Positions 9,812-18,642 of a DNA stretch of 64,000 bases are shown here, piece after piece (positions within the stretch are counted from its first letter, which is position 1; every line of letters starts with the position of its first letter). Under the pieces are notes generated by a model, which saw nothing but the letters and a program-made list of their open reading frames with translations, ran no database searches and had not been told where the DNA came from. The position numbers and the translations under genes are program-made. This stretch comes from Rhodospirillales bacterium (lineage in GTDB: Bacteria > Pseudomonadota > Alphaproteobacteria > Acetobacterales > Acetobacteraceae). The DNA lies in NCBI GenBank assembly GCA_947460455.1, contig CANHKG010000003.1:1-64000 (forward strand). The letters are read 5' to 3'.

Positions 9812-10864
9812 TCAGGGCATCCCGTCTGGTGCCGCACCGCGGCGGCCGCTCCATTCCAGCACCAGCGTGTAGCCTACGGCGAGCAGCACCGGGCCGACGA
9901 AGATGCCCAGCAGGCCGAAGGCGATGGCGCCGCCGAGCACGCCGAGCATGGTCAGCAGGAAGGGCAGCTTGGCGCCGCGGGCGATGAAGTAGGGCCGCAC
10001 CACGTTGTCGGCCATGCTGATCACGCCCGCGCCCCAGGCGAGCATGAAGACGCCCCAGGCCGTCTCCCCGGTGGCGAACAGCCAGAGCGCTGCCGGCAGC
10101 CACACCATCGGCGCGCCGATCGGCAGCACCGAAAGCGCGCCGGCCACCACGCCGAGCAGCACCGCGCTGGGCACGCCAGACAGCCACAGGCCGAAGGTGG
10201 TGAGCATGCCCTGCACGATGGCGGTGCCCAGGATGCCATAGACCACGCCGCGCACCGTCTCCCCGGTCACGGAGATCAGCGGGTCTGCCCGGTCGCCGGC
10301 GATGCGGCGCAGGCTGGCCACCAGGCGCTCGGCCAGGGCATCGCCATAGACATACAGGAAGAAGGCGATGAACAGGGCGAGCAGGAATTCCAGCACGCCA
10401 TTGGCCAGCCCCAGCAGCAGGCGCAGCCCGAACTGCACGCCGATGCCGAAATAGGGGCGGAAGAAGGCCACCATGGCCTGCAGATCCTGCGCCCAGCGGG
10501 TCCACAGGTCGTTCACGGTGGGACCGATCAACGGGATGTCCAGCACCCAGTTGGGCGCGGGCGGCAGGCCGGCGCTGGTGGCTTCCGTCAGCCAGCGTTC
10601 GATCTGCTGCACATCGCCGGCGCCGCCGGGGGCGGCCAGGGCCAGCGGCAGCACGACGACGATCGCCGTGGCAGCCACCATCAGCCCGGCGGCGGTGGTG
10701 GGGCCAAGCCGCAGCCGATCGCGCAGCGTGGCGTAGATCGGCCAGGTGGTGAAGGCGAGGATCGAGGCCCAGAGGATGGCCGACAGGAACGGGGCCAGCA
10801 CCAGGAACGACCCTAGCGCGACACCGCCAAGGAACAGGCCCATCAGGATGCGTTCGGCCAGCAT
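9812..10864 (-). CDS. AI-2E family transporter (TqsA/PerM-like)
   Basis: A 350-residue inner-membrane protein of the AI-2E exporter family (PF01594). It has two N-terminal membrane spans (LMGLFLGGVALGSFLVLAP; ILWASILAFTTWPI), a soluble middle region and a cluster of spans in the second half. The conserved stretch GALSVLPIGAPMVWLPAALWL is typical. The start MLAERILMG is used rather than an upstream GTG, which would add about 60 non-family residues. The substrate is unknown; members act on varied solutes including Na+ by antiport. Confidence 0.85.
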   Translation of the reverse strand: MLAERILMGLFLGGVALGSFLVLAPFLSAILWASILAFTTWPIYATLRDRLRLGPTTAAGLMVAATAIVVVLPLALAAPGGAGDVQQIERWLTEATSAGLPPAPNWVLDIPLIGPTVNDLWTRWAQDLQAMVAFFRPYFGIGVQFGLRLLLGLANGVLEFLLALFIAFFLYVYGDALAERLVASLRRIAGDRADPLISVTGETVRGVVYGILGTAIVQGMLTTFGLWLSGVPSAVLLGVVAGALSVLPIGAPMVWLPAALWLFATGETAWGVFMLAWGAGVISMADNVVRPYFIARGAKLPFLLTMLGVLGGAIAFGLLGIFVGPVLLAVGYTLVLEWSGRRGAAPDGMP

Positions 10865-10955
10865 GGGCGTCCTCGGCTCCGGCAGTGGCAGGTGGTCCGT
10901 ATGGACCGGCGCTTGCGGCGAAGCTAGCCTGCCCGCGCCCCGGGAGGAACCGAAC

Positions 10956-11735
10956 ATGCCGAAGCTCGCCGCCAATCTTTCAATGATGTTCAACGAGGTC
11001 CCGTTCCTGGACCGATTCGATGCCGCGGCGAAGGCGGGCTTCACGGCGGTGGAGTTCCTGTTCCCCTATGATTTTCCCGCCGTGGAGCTGAAGAAGCGGC
11101 TGGAGGCGAACGGCCTGACCCAGGCGCTGTTCAACATGCCGCCCGGCGATTGGGCGAATGGCGAGCGCGGCATGGCCTCCCTGCCCGGCCGCCAGCAGGA
11201 ATTCCGTGACAGCGTGAAGAAGGCGCTGGAATACGCTGACATTCTTGATTGCAAGCTGATCCACTGCATGGCCGGCATCCCGCCCGCCGGCACCAACCCG
11301 GTCACCGCGGCCGCGCTTTATGCCAGCAACCTCGCCTGGGGCGGGGAAGAGGCGAAGAAGGCCGGCCGCCGCCTGGCGCTGGAGCCGATCAACCATCGCG
11401 ACATGCCGGGCTTTCACCTCAACACCGTGGAACAGGGGGCTGCGGTGGTGGATGCGATCGGCATCGACAAGGTTGGCCTGCAGTTCGACATCTACCACTG
11501 CCAGATCACCCAGGGCGACGTGACCAAGCGCATGGAGGCGCTGATCGACCGCATCGTGCACATGCAGATCGCCGACGTGCCGGCGCGCAACGAGCCGGGC
11601 ACGGGCGAGATCGGCTGGGAGTTCGTGCTGCGCCGGATCGACGAGCTGGGCTACCAGGGCTGGGTGGGCTGCGAATACCGCCCCGCCGGCGATACCGTGG
11701 CCGGGCTTGCGTGGCGCAAGCGTTTCGGCGTCTAA
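10956..11735 (+). CDS. hyi: Hydroxypyruvate isomerase
   Basis: A 259-residue TIM-barrel isomerase interconverting hydroxypyruvate and tartronate semialdehyde. Marks are ANLSMMFNEVPFLDRFDAAAKAGF at the N terminus, the metal-site regions LALEPINHRDMPGF and LQFDIYHCQ, and HMQIADVPARNEPGTGEI followed by GCEYRP. The start has GGGAGGA 8 bp upstream. The glxR gene follows after 34 bp, so the two enzymes act in succession on tartronate semialdehyde in glyoxylate/glycerate metabolism. Confidence 0.92.
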   Translation: MPKLAANLSMMFNEVPFLDRFDAAAKAGFTAVEFLFPYDFPAVELKKRLEANGLTQALFNMPPGDWANGERGMASLPGRQQEFRDSVKKALEYADILDCKLIHCMAGIPPAGTNPVTAAALYASNLAWGGEEAKKAGRRLALEPINHRDMPGFHLNTVEQGAAVVDAIGIDKVGLQFDIYHCQITQGDVTKRMEALIDRIVHMQIADVPARNEPGTGEIGWEFVLRRIDELGYQGWVGCEYRPAGDTVAGLAWRKRFGV

Positions 11736-11769
11736 GCGCCTCCTGTTCAAACATGTTGGGAGTGACCCC

Positions 11770-12645
11770 ATGAAGATCGGTTTCATCGGCCTGGGCATCA
11801 TGGGCCGCCCGATGGCCCTCAACCTGCGTGCCGCCGGGCATGAGCTGGTGGTGCCGGAGCGCCGCAGCCTGACGCAGGAAATCCGCGCCGCCGCCACCGT
11901 GGTGGGCGATGCCGCGCACGTGGCCGAGCAGGCCGACGTGATCATCCTGATGGTGCCCGACACCCCCGACGTGGAAGCCGCCCTGTTCGGCCACCACGGC
12001 GTGGCCGAGGGCCTGGCGAAGGGCAAGCTGGTGATCGACATGTCCTCGATCTCGCCCATCGCCACCAAGGACTATGCCGCGCGCATCAACGCGCTGGGCT
12101 GCGAATACCTCGATGCCCCGGTTTCCGGCGGCGAGGTCGGCGCCAAGAACGCGGCACTCACCATCATGGTCGGCGGGCCGGAGAGCGCCTTCGAGCGCGC
12201 GCTGCCGCTGTTCCAGGCCATGGGCAAGAACATCACCCATGTCGGCGTGGAAAACGGCGCCGGGCAAACCTGCAAGGTCTGCAACCAGATCATCGTTGCG
12301 CTGAACATCCAGGCCGTCAGCGAAGCGCTCACCTTCGCCCGCAAGGCCGGGGCCGACCCGGCCAAGGTGCGCACGGCGCTGATGGGCGGCTTCGCCTCCT
12401 CGCGCATCCTGGAAGTGCATGCCGAGCGCATGATCAACCGCACCTTCGCGCCGGGCTTCCGCATCAAGCTGCACCAGAAGGACCTGAACCTGGCCCTATC
12501 CTCGGCCAAGGAGATGGGCATGGCGCTGCCGAACACGGCGATCGCCCAGCAGATGTTCTCCGTGGTCGCGGCCGCCGGCGGGGAGGAGCAGGACCACTCC
12601 GCGCTGATCCAGGCGATCGAGCTGATGGGGAACGTGAAGGTCTGA
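11770..12645 (+). CDS. glxR: 2-hydroxy-3-oxopropionate (tartronate semialdehyde) reductase
   Basis: A 291-residue beta-hydroxyacid dehydrogenase reducing tartronate semialdehyde to D-glycerate with NAD(P)H. The Rossmann motif GFIGLGIMGRPMALNL lies at 4-19. The substrate-binding signature DAPVSGGEVGA follows near 118, and the catalytic lysine region GAGQTCKVCNQI near 168. The length is normal. It stands downstream of hyi, which supports the tartronate semialdehyde assignment over 3-hydroxyisobutyrate dehydrogenase. Confidence 0.9.
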   Translation: MKIGFIGLGIMGRPMALNLRAAGHELVVPERRSLTQEIRAAATVVGDAAHVAEQADVIILMVPDTPDVEAALFGHHGVAEGLAKGKLVIDMSSISPIATKDYAARINALGCEYLDAPVSGGEVGAKNAALTIMVGGPESAFERALPLFQAMGKNITHVGVENGAGQTCKVCNQIIVALNIQAVSEALTFARKAGADPAKVRTALMGGFASSRILEVHAERMINRTFAPGFRIKLHQKDLNLALSSAKEMGMALPNTAIAQQMFSVVAAAGGEEQDHSALIQAIELMGNVKV

Positions 12646-12657
12646 GCCGGGCAAGCC

Positions 12658-12705
12658 CGTAAACGTTTCCGTCACGCTCGCGGCCATGGCAGCGTAACGT
12701 TTACG
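12658..12705. promoter_or_regulatory. Extended inverted repeat with paired AACGTT cores
   Basis: Arms CGTAAACGTT (12658-12667) and AACGTTTACG (12696-12705) are perfect inverted repeats. Inner arms ACGCT and AGCGT (12674-12678, 12691-12695) add to the dyad. It begins 13 bp after the glxR stop and lies about 30 bp upstream of the promoter of the HTH regulator. It could be a transcript hairpin after glxR or a pair of operators 34 bp apart. Confidence 0.45.
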
Positions 12706-12736
12706 GAGACATTGTCTCGCACGGCGCGATCCGGTC

Positions 12737-12765
12737 TTGAATTAACCGATCCGCAAGAATATTAA
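12737..12765 (+). promoter_or_regulatory. Candidate sigma-70 promoter of the HTH regulator gene
   Basis: A -35 box TTGAAT (12737-12742), a spacer of exactly 17 bp, and a -10 box TATTAA (12760-12765). This is an A+T-rich patch in G+C-rich sequence upstream of the regulator at 12861. The expected start point near 12772 falls inside the dyad at 12771-12791. Confidence 0.55.
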
Positions 12766-12770
12766 CGGCT

Positions 12771-12791
12771 GGCGCCTCAGCTTGAGACGCC
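12771..12791. promoter_or_regulatory. Candidate operator overlapping the transcription start
   Basis: A dyad with arms GGCGCCTCA and TGAGACGCC around a 3-bp centre (8 of 9 positions pair). It lies 6 bp after the -10 box, where a bound repressor would block initiation. Autoregulation by the XRE-type protein encoded next is a reasonable inference, not shown. Confidence 0.45.
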
Positions 12792-12860
12792 GGCCGTTTT
12801 CGCGTGCGCTGTGCCATGCACCGGGAACGGCACGACCCTGGATCAGGAGGCCCTTCCCCG

Positions 12861-13742
12861 ATGCGCTTCACGGAAATCGGCCAACAATTGCGGGCCTACC
12901 GGCTCGAATCCGGCCTGCGCGCGGAAGAGATCGCCGCCCGCCTCGGCGTCTCCCGCGCCGCGCTCTACCGCTACGAGAAGGGCGAGGTGATCAAGCTCGA
13001 CACCATCAAGCGGCTGGCGGAACTCCTTAAGATTTCGCCGCTGTCGCTGCTAGGCATCGGGGTGGAGTACTATAACCGCCCGGTGGGCTACCTGGAGCGC
13101 ATCCGCCAGGTGGAGGAAACCGCCGACCAGATCCTGATGGTCAACGGCCCGCTCTGCTACCTCACCACCTCCGACGGCTACGACCAGGCGCTGTCGGCGG
13201 CCTATGAGGAAGCGGCGGAAACCGCGGGGGTGGACCGCAGCACGGCGCGCGCCGCGGCCGAGCAGGTGCTGGGTATTCTGGGCGCACGCAAACGGATGTA
13301 CAACATGCGCCGGCCCGGCATCATCGCCATGGTCCCGGCCGCGCGGGTGCGCCAGTTGCTGGAACACGGCGTCGCCCCGGGCCTGCAGGTTTCGGAACGC
13401 ACCCGGCGCATGTGCCGGGAAGCCGCCGCCACCGAGGTGAACAACATCGCCTCGCTGATGGAAGCCGAGCCGATGGGCCTCCAGTTCGGCCTGGTGCAGG
13501 CCGCCGACCTCAATGGCGGGTTCGAAATCCTGCGCTCGCGCGACCGCGCCACGCTGGCGATGAACCCGTTCCACCCCGATGCCAGCCCGTTCGGCGCGCC
13601 CGGCGTGGCGATGATCACGGCTGCGGACGAAGCCATCACCGCGCATCAGCGCGTGGCCGAAACCCAGTGGCGCGAAGCCGCCAAGGGCGCCACGGCCGCG
13701 GCCGAAGTGCGGCGCATGGTGGAGGCTGCCCGGCCGCGCTGA
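12861..13742 (+). CDS. XRE-type helix-turn-helix transcriptional regulator
   Basis: A 293-residue DNA-binding protein. Residues about 6-60 form a Cro/C1-type HTH (IGQQLRAYRLESGLRAEEIAARLGVSRAALYRYEKGE). The following 230 residues are a predicted effector or oligomerisation domain that I do not recognise (YYNRPVGYLERIRQVEETADQILM...). The ATG has GGAGG 10 bp upstream, which decides the start. A promoter and overlapping dyad lie upstream, suggesting autoregulation. Target genes are unknown; the neighbouring hyi-glxR pair is one possibility. Confidence 0.8.
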   Translation: MRFTEIGQQLRAYRLESGLRAEEIAARLGVSRAALYRYEKGEVIKLDTIKRLAELLKISPLSLLGIGVEYYNRPVGYLERIRQVEETADQILMVNGPLCYLTTSDGYDQALSAAYEEAAETAGVDRSTARAAAEQVLGILGARKRMYNMRRPGIIAMVPAARVRQLLEHGVAPGLQVSERTRRMCREAAATEVNNIASLMEAEPMGLQFGLVQAADLNGGFEILRSRDRATLAMNPFHPDASPFGAPGVAMITAADEAITAHQRVAETQWREAAKGATAAAEVRRMVEAARPR

Positions 13743-13818
13743 AGCTGAAGCGCGTCCCCCGCGGGTGGGCAAACCGGCACGAGGCGCCTAATCTCCGGCC
13801 CTCGTCGCGGGGGATTGC

Positions 13819-14532
13819 ATGACCGAACGCCTGTTCCTGGAAGATTCCTATCAGCGCAGCGCCACCGCGCGCGTGGTTTCGGCCGCGCCCGAGGGCGTGG
13901 TGCTGGACCGCACCGTGTTCTACGCCCGCTCCGGCGGCCAGCCCGGCGACACCGGCACCCTGCGCTGGGATGGCGGCGAGATGCGCGTGGCCGAGACGAT
14001 CAAGGGCGAAGGCGAGGCCATCCTGCACGTGCCGGCCGAAGGCAGCACCCTGCCCCCCACCGGCGCCGACATCACCGGCGAGATCGACTGGGCGCCGCGC
14101 CACGCCCTGATGCGCATGCACACCGCCATGCACCTGATGTGCGCCGTGCTGCCCGGCATCGCCGTGACCGGCGGCGCGGTGGGCGGCGATCGTTCGCGCC
14201 TAGATTTCAACCTGCCGGAAGCCCCGGACAAGGCCGCGATCGAGGCCGCGCTGAACGCGCTGATCGCCGAGGACCACCCCATCGCGCATGAATGGGTGGA
14301 GGAAAGCGTGTTGGATACCAACCCCACCCTGGTTCGCACCCTCTCCGTGCAGCCGCCGCGCGGCACCGGGCGGCTGCGGCTGGTGCGTATCGGCACGGGC
14401 GAAACCCCGGTGGACCTGCAACCCTGCGGCGGCACCCATGTGGCGCGCACCGGGGAAATCGGCCGCGTGGCGGTGCAGAAGATCGAGAACAAGGGCAAGC
14501 AGAACCGGCGCATTGTGATCGTTCCAGCCTAA
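13819..14532 (+). CDS. Alanyl-tRNA editing protein AlaX-like
   Basis: A 237-residue free-standing editing domain that hydrolyses mischarged Ser- or Gly-tRNA(Ala). It shows the N-terminal VVLDRTVFYARSGGQPGDTG, the first zinc-site pair HTAMH (about 98-102) and the second pair in QPCGGTHV (about 199-206). There is no aminoacylation domain. It is followed closely by sseA, metC and purC on the same strand. Confidence 0.88.
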   Translation: MTERLFLEDSYQRSATARVVSAAPEGVVLDRTVFYARSGGQPGDTGTLRWDGGEMRVAETIKGEGEAILHVPAEGSTLPPTGADITGEIDWAPRHALMRMHTAMHLMCAVLPGIAVTGGAVGGDRSRLDFNLPEAPDKAAIEAALNALIAEDHPIAHEWVEESVLDTNPTLVRTLSVQPPRGTGRLRLVRIGTGETPVDLQPCGGTHVARTGEIGRVAVQKIENKGKQNRRIVIVPA

Positions 14533-14542
14533 AGCCCTGAAG

Positions 14543-15403
14543 ATGAAGGAAATACACGTGGCACAGCACCCGCTGGTCTCCACCAACTGGCTCGCCGAGC
14601 GCCTCGGCCAGGCCGATCTCGTGGTGTTCGACACCACGAAATACCTCCCGAACGAGCCGAAGGACGGCAAAGCGGAATTCGCCAAGGCGCATATCCCGGG
14701 CGCCCGCTTCTTCGATATCGACGATATCGCGGACGCGGATACCGACCTGCCGCACATGGTCCCCACCGCCGGCCGCTTTGCTGCGAAGCTGGCAGCCCTG
14801 GGCATCTCCAACAGCAGCATGGTGGTGTTCTACGACCAGAAGGGCCTGGCCTCGGCCGCGCGCGGCTGGTGGATGATGGGCCTGTTCGGCCACGACCGCG
14901 CCGCCGTGCTCGATGGCGGCCTGCCGAAATGGGTCGCCGAAGGCCGCAAGACCGAGGCGGGCGCCCCCGCCCCGGCCGCGCCCGCCAGCTTCCGCCCGGA
15001 TTTCCGCGCCACCCGCCTGCGCGGCGTCGGCGACATCCTGGGCAACGTGGCCACGCAGTCCGAGCTGGTGCTGGATGCCCGCGCCGCCGGGCGGTTCACC
15101 GGCGCGGTGCCGGAACCCCGCCCCGGCATGCGCTCCGGCCACATGCCCGGCGCCGCCAACCTGCCCTACACAGATCTCCTCGCCGCCGACCAGACGCTCT
15201 TGCCGCCGGAAAAGCTTCGTGCCCGCTTCCTCGCCGCCGGTGCCGATGGCAGCCGCCCGCTCGTCACTTCCTGCGGCAGCGGCGTAACGGCCTGCATCCT
15301 GACCCTCGGCCTCACCCTCGCCGGCTTGCCCGCCGGCGCGGTGTACGACGGGTCCTGGACCGAATGGGGCGGCCGCCCCGATACCCCCGTGGAGACGAAC
15401 TGA
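14543..15403 (+). CDS. sseA: 3-mercaptopyruvate sulfurtransferase
   Basis: A 286-residue two-domain rhodanese. The inactive N-terminal domain carries AHIPGARFFDIDDIADADTDLPHM. The catalytic C-terminal domain has GHMPGAANLPY and the active-site loop SCGSGVTAC, whose CGSGV sequence favours 3-mercaptopyruvate over thiosulfate. It is 10 bp after alaX and its stop codon is 1 bp from the metC start. Its role is sulfur transfer from mercaptopyruvate, linked to cysteine breakdown. Confidence 0.9.
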   Translation: MKEIHVAQHPLVSTNWLAERLGQADLVVFDTTKYLPNEPKDGKAEFAKAHIPGARFFDIDDIADADTDLPHMVPTAGRFAAKLAALGISNSSMVVFYDQKGLASAARGWWMMGLFGHDRAAVLDGGLPKWVAEGRKTEAGAPAPAAPASFRPDFRATRLRGVGDILGNVATQSELVLDARAAGRFTGAVPEPRPGMRSGHMPGAANLPYTDLLAADQTLLPPEKLRARFLAAGADGSRPLVTSCGSGVTACILTLGLTLAGLPAGAVYDGSWTEWGGRPDTPVETN

Positions 15404-15404
15404 G

Positions 15405-16598
15405 ATGAACGACAAGACAGAGGGCCAGGGCTACTTCACCCGGCTTTCGCACGCGGGGCGCGCCGGCACCAACGTGCGCGGCTTCGTCAACGTGCCCGTG
15501 CATCGCGGCTCCACCATGCTCTACGGCAGCATGAGCGAGCGCACCAACGCGGCCAATGAGCGCTTCGAGCAGAAGGCCCATTACGGCACCGGCGGCAGCG
15601 CCACGCATTGGGCGCTGGAAAACGTGGTGGCGGAAATCGAGGGCGGCACGCGCTGCCAGATCGTCTCCACCGGCCTGGCCGCCGTCACCGTACCGCTGCT
15701 GGCCTACCTGAAGGCCGGCGAGCACGTGCTGATGCCGGATAGCTGCTACGGCCCCGCCCGCACCTTCTGCGACAATTTCCTCAGCAAGATGGGCGTCGCC
15801 ACCACCTACTACGACCCCAGCATCACAGGCGAAGCGATCGAGGCGCTGTTCCAGCCCAACACCACCGTGCTCTACCTGGAAAGCCCCGGCAGCCACACCT
15901 TCGAGGTGCAGGACGTGCCGGCGCTGTCCGCCGTGGCCAAGAAGCGTGGCGCCAAGGTGCTGATGGACAACACCTGGGGCATCCACCACTTCCAGCCCTT
16001 CCAGCATGGCGTGGACGTGTCGATCCAGGCGCTGACGAAGTACGTGGTCGGCCATTCCGACGTGCTGCTCGGCTCCATCACCGTGAACACGCAGGAGGAT
16101 TGGGAGCGTGTTCGCAGCACCTCCGTGATCCTCGGCCAGTATGCCAGCCCGGATGATTGCTGGCTCGCCCTGCGCGGCGCCCGCACCATGGGCGTGCGCA
16201 TGGACCGGCAGGAGAAGTCGGCGGTGGAAGTCGCCGCCTGGCTGCGCACGCGCCCGGAAGTGAAGCAGGTGCTGCACCCCGCCCTGCCCGGCGCCCCGGG
16301 CCACGAGATCTGGAAGCGCGACTTCACCGGCGCCTGCTCGCTGTTCGGCGTGGTGTTCCGCGAGGACATCCCCCGCGAGAGCGTGCACGCCATGGCCGAG
16401 GCGCTGCAGCTGTTCGGCAAGGGCGCCAGCTGGGGCGGCTTCGAGAGCCTCGCGCTCCCCACCGGCACCGTCACCCGCACCGCCGGCAGCGGCCAGTTCG
16501 GCGGCGAGATGCTGCGCCTGCATGTGGGCCTGGAAGACCCGGACGACCTGAAGGCCGACCTGGAACAGGGCCTCACCGTTCTGAACGCGCGGCGCTGA
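15405..16598 (+). CDS. metC: Cystathionine beta-lyase (Cys/Met metabolism PLP enzyme)
   Basis: A 397-residue fold-type I PLP enzyme that cleaves cystathionine to homocysteine, pyruvate and ammonia. The substrate-side [13 protein letters not shown] and the PLP region [38 protein letters not shown], with the Schiff-base lysine in ALTKY, are characteristic. The C terminus (GGFESLALP...[26 protein letters not shown]) matches MetC. It is tightly packed between sseA and purC. A methionine gamma-lyase-like activity is the main alternative. Confidence 0.9.
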   Translation: MNDKTEGQGYFTRLSHAGRAGTNVRGFVNVPVHRGSTMLYGSMSERTNAANERFEQKAHYGTGGSATHWALENVVAEIEGGTRCQIVSTGLAAVTVPLLAYLKAGEHVLMPDSCYGPARTFCDNFLSKMGVATTYYDPSITGEAIEALFQPNTTVLYLESPGSHTFEVQDVPALSAVAKKRGAKVLMDNTWGIHHFQPFQHGVDVSIQALTKYVVGHSDVLLGSITVNTQEDWERVRSTSVILGQYASPDDCWLALRGARTMGVRMDRQEKSAVEVAAWLRTRPEVKQVLHPALPGAPGHEIWKRDFTGACSLFGVVFREDIPRESVHAMAEALQLFGKGASWGGFESLALPTGTVTRTAGSGQFGGEMLRLHVGLEDPDDLKADLEQGLTVLNARR

Positions 16599-16603
16599 CC
16601 CCG

Positions 16604-17569
16604 ATGCCCGACCTTGCCCCCTACGCGGACTACGCGCTGCGTGATGCCGCGATCCCGGAGCTGCCCGGCCACTACCGGGGCAAGGTGCGGGAGAATTACG
16701 ACCTCGGCGACGGTCGGCGGCTGATCGTCGCCACCGACCGTCTCTCGGCCTTCGACCGCATCATCACCGCCGTGCCGCTGAAGGGCCAGGTGCTGACCCA
16801 GATCGCGCGGTTCTGGTTCGACCACACCGCCGATCTCTGCCCCAACCACGTGCTGGAATATCCCGACCCCAACGTGCTGCTCTGCCGCAGCCTCACCATC
16901 ATGCCGGTGGAAGTGGTGGTGCGGGATTACCTGGCCGGCACCACATCCACCTCGATCCTGTCGATGTACAAGGCCGGCCGCCGCGAAATGTACGGCCACC
17001 GCTTCCCGGACGGCATGCGCCCGAACCAGAAGCTGCCCGCCACCATCATCACCCCCACCAGCAAGGCCTTCGACGCCGGCCACGACGAGGAACTCACCCC
17101 AGCCGAGATCGTCGCCACCGGCCTGCTCACCCAGGCCCAGTGGGACGAAGTCTGCGCCAAGGCGATGGCCCTCTTCGCCCGCGGCCGCGAGATGGCCGCC
17201 GCGCGCGGCCTGATCCTGGTGGACACCAAATACGAATTCGGCTTCGCGCCCGATGGCAGCATCGTGCTGGCCGACGAAATCCACACCCCGGATTCCAGCC
17301 GCTACTGGTTCGCCGAAACCTACCCCGCGCGCTTCGAAGCAGGCACCGCGCCGCAAAGCTTCGACAAGGACTTCGTGCGCAGCTGGGTCGTCGCGCGCTG
17401 CGACCCCTACAAGGACGACATCCCCGAAATCCCGCGCGAGATCGTGCTGCAGGCCGCCGACATCTACGTGAACGTCTTCGCGGCGATCACCGGCCAGCCC
17501 CTGCCCCTGCCCGACCCCGCCGTGCCGGTGCTGGACCGGGTGCGCCACAACCTCGCGCGCTATTTCTGA
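16604..17569 (+). CDS. purC: SAICAR synthase
   Basis: A 321-residue ATP-dependent ligase of purine synthesis that joins aspartate to CAIR. Motifs are the ATP-binding [57 protein letters not shown] and [10 protein letters not shown], followed by [14 protein letters not shown]. It is the long form, similar to eukaryotic Ade1, rather than the roughly 240-residue bacterial form. It begins 5 bp after metC. Transcription ends toward a large inverted repeat at 17604-17700. Confidence 0.95.
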   Translation: MPDLAPYADYALRDAAIPELPGHYRGKVRENYDLGDGRRLIVATDRLSAFDRIITAVPLKGQVLTQIARFWFDHTADLCPNHVLEYPDPNVLLCRSLTIMPVEVVVRDYLAGTTSTSILSMYKAGRREMYGHRFPDGMRPNQKLPATIITPTSKAFDAGHDEELTPAEIVATGLLTQAQWDEVCAKAMALFARGREMAAARGLILVDTKYEFGFAPDGSIVLADEIHTPDSSRYWFAETYPARFEAGTAPQSFDKDFVRSWVVARCDPYKDDIPEIPREIVLQAADIYVNVFAAITGQPLPLPDPAVPVLDRVRHNLARYF

Positions 17570-17603
17570 ACAACGCGGCGGCCGCGGCATCCCAAAGCGA
17601 AGC

Positions 17604-17700
17604 GGTCACAGAGAGCACAGAGGGCCACAGAGAATCACAGAGAAGCCGAGCTTGCTTTCTTCTCTGTGATTCTCTGTGGCCCTCTGTGCTCTCTGTGACC
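17604..17700. repeat. Perfect 42-bp inverted repeat (CACAGAG type) between convergent genes
   Basis: The left arm 17604-17645 and right arm 17659-17700 are exact reverse complements (42 bp each) around a 13-nt loop. Within each arm the unit CACAGAG recurs four times with small spacers. It lies between the 3' ends of purC (+) and zur (-), where an RNA hairpin would form on either transcript. It may act as a bidirectional terminator. It resembles the CACGGAG repeat near 24.8-25.0 kb. Confidence 0.85.
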
Positions 17701-17748
17701 CCTTAACCTTAACCCCGCCGAAGCCGCTCCCAGGTCAACGAGAGGGCA

Positions 17749-18231
17749 TCAAGCCGCCGCCCTGCACTTCGCGCAGGTCCCCTCGGCCTCGATCGTCGCC
17801 CCGCTCACCTTGAACCCCACCGCCTCGGCGGCGTGCACCAGCGCGTGCGCCAGATGATGGTCGTCGATCTCGGTCGCCTGGCCGCAGCTGCGGCAGATCA
17901 GGAACTGCGCGGCATGGTGGTGGTCGCCCTCATGGCTATGCGCGTCGATGCAGCCCACGAAGGCCGAAAGCCGCTCGATCCGGTGCACAAACCCCTGCTC
18001 CAGCAGGAAATCCAGCGCGCGATACACGGTGGGCGGCGCGCTCGCCCCGCGATGGCTGCGCAGCTTCTCCAGCAGGTCATAGGCCCCGGTGGGCGCCTCC
18101 GCATCCAGGATCAGGCCCAGCACGATGCGGCGCAGCTCGGTCAGCTTCGTACCCCGCCGGTCGCACAACGCGGCGGCGTGATCGAGCTTGGCGATGGTCA
18201 CGGGGGTGAATTCCGGCGGCATCCGTGTCAT
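17749..18231 (-). CDS. zur: Fur-family zinc uptake repressor
   Basis: A 160-residue Fur-family regulator. A winged helix occupies about residues 15-85 (GTKLTELRRIVLGLI; PPTVYRALDFLLEQG). A His-rich segment DAHSHEGDHHH lies at 97-106, and two cysteine pairs, C113/C116 and C153/C156, form the structural zinc site. Residues and context (divergent hisI and a COG0523 GTPase) favour Zur over Fur or PerR. Alternative starts are ATG 18222 and GTG 18201; the first ATG would leave only 9 bp to the hisI start. Confidence 0.82.
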   Translation of the reverse strand: MTRMPPEFTPVTIAKLDHAAALCDRRGTKLTELRRIVLGLILDAEAPTGAYDLLEKLRSHRGASAPPTVYRALDFLLEQGFVHRIERLSAFVGCIDAHSHEGDHHHAAQFLICRSCGQATEIDDHHLAHALVHAAEAVGFKVSGATIEAEGTCAKCRAAA

Positions 18232-18240
18232 GTAGCACTC

Positions 18241-18642
18241 ATGGAGAGCACGCACATACTGTCTGCCGTCAGCTTCGACGCCAACGGCCTTGTTCCGGCC
18301 ATCGCCCAGCAGCACGACACCGGCGAGGTGCTGATGATGGCGTGGATGAACCGCGACTCCATCGCCGAAACCCTGTCCACCGGCCGGGTCTGCTATTTCA
18401 GCCGCAGCCGCGGCAAGCTGTGGCGCAAGGGCGAAAGCTCCGGCCAGCAGCAGCGCCTGGTGGAACTGCGCCTGGATTGCGATGGCGACACCATCCTCCT
18501 CCTGGTGGACCAGCAGGGCGTGGCCTGCCACACCGGCAGGCGAGACTGCTTCTACCGCGCCGCCCGCGACGGCACGCTGGTGGAAATCGCCGATCCCCAG
18601 GTCTCACCCGAACAGCTCTACGGCCATGGCCACAGCCATTAG
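18241..18642 (+). CDS. hisI: Phosphoribosyl-AMP cyclohydrolase
   Basis: A 133-residue zinc enzyme opening the ring of phosphoribosyl-AMP in histidine synthesis. Conserved features are MMAWMNRDS, the core CYFSRSRGKLWRKGESSG (51-68), the metal-binding acids and cysteine of LDCDGD (78-83), and C96/C103 in ACHTGRRDCF. It is monofunctional, with no HisE domain. No other his gene is nearby; instead it lies next to zur and overlaps the COG0523 gene by 17 bp, which hints at a zinc-regulated copy. Confidence 0.9.
   Translation: MESTHILSAVSFDANGLVPAIAQQHDTGEVLMMAWMNRDSIAETLSTGRVCYFSRSRGKLWRKGESSGQQQRLVELRLDCDGDTILLLVDQQGVACHTGRRDCFYRAARDGTLVEIADPQVSPEQLYGHGHSH

Noticed and set aside
17604-17700. Repeated CACAGAG units considered as a CRISPR array
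   Set aside because: Units are 7-10 bp without spacers of even length, the two halves are inverted, and no cas gene is near.
18232-18240. A Zur box between zur and hisI
   Set aside because: I looked for a GTTATNNNATAAC-like palindrome near the divergent starts and found none; only a short AGCAC direct repeat is present.
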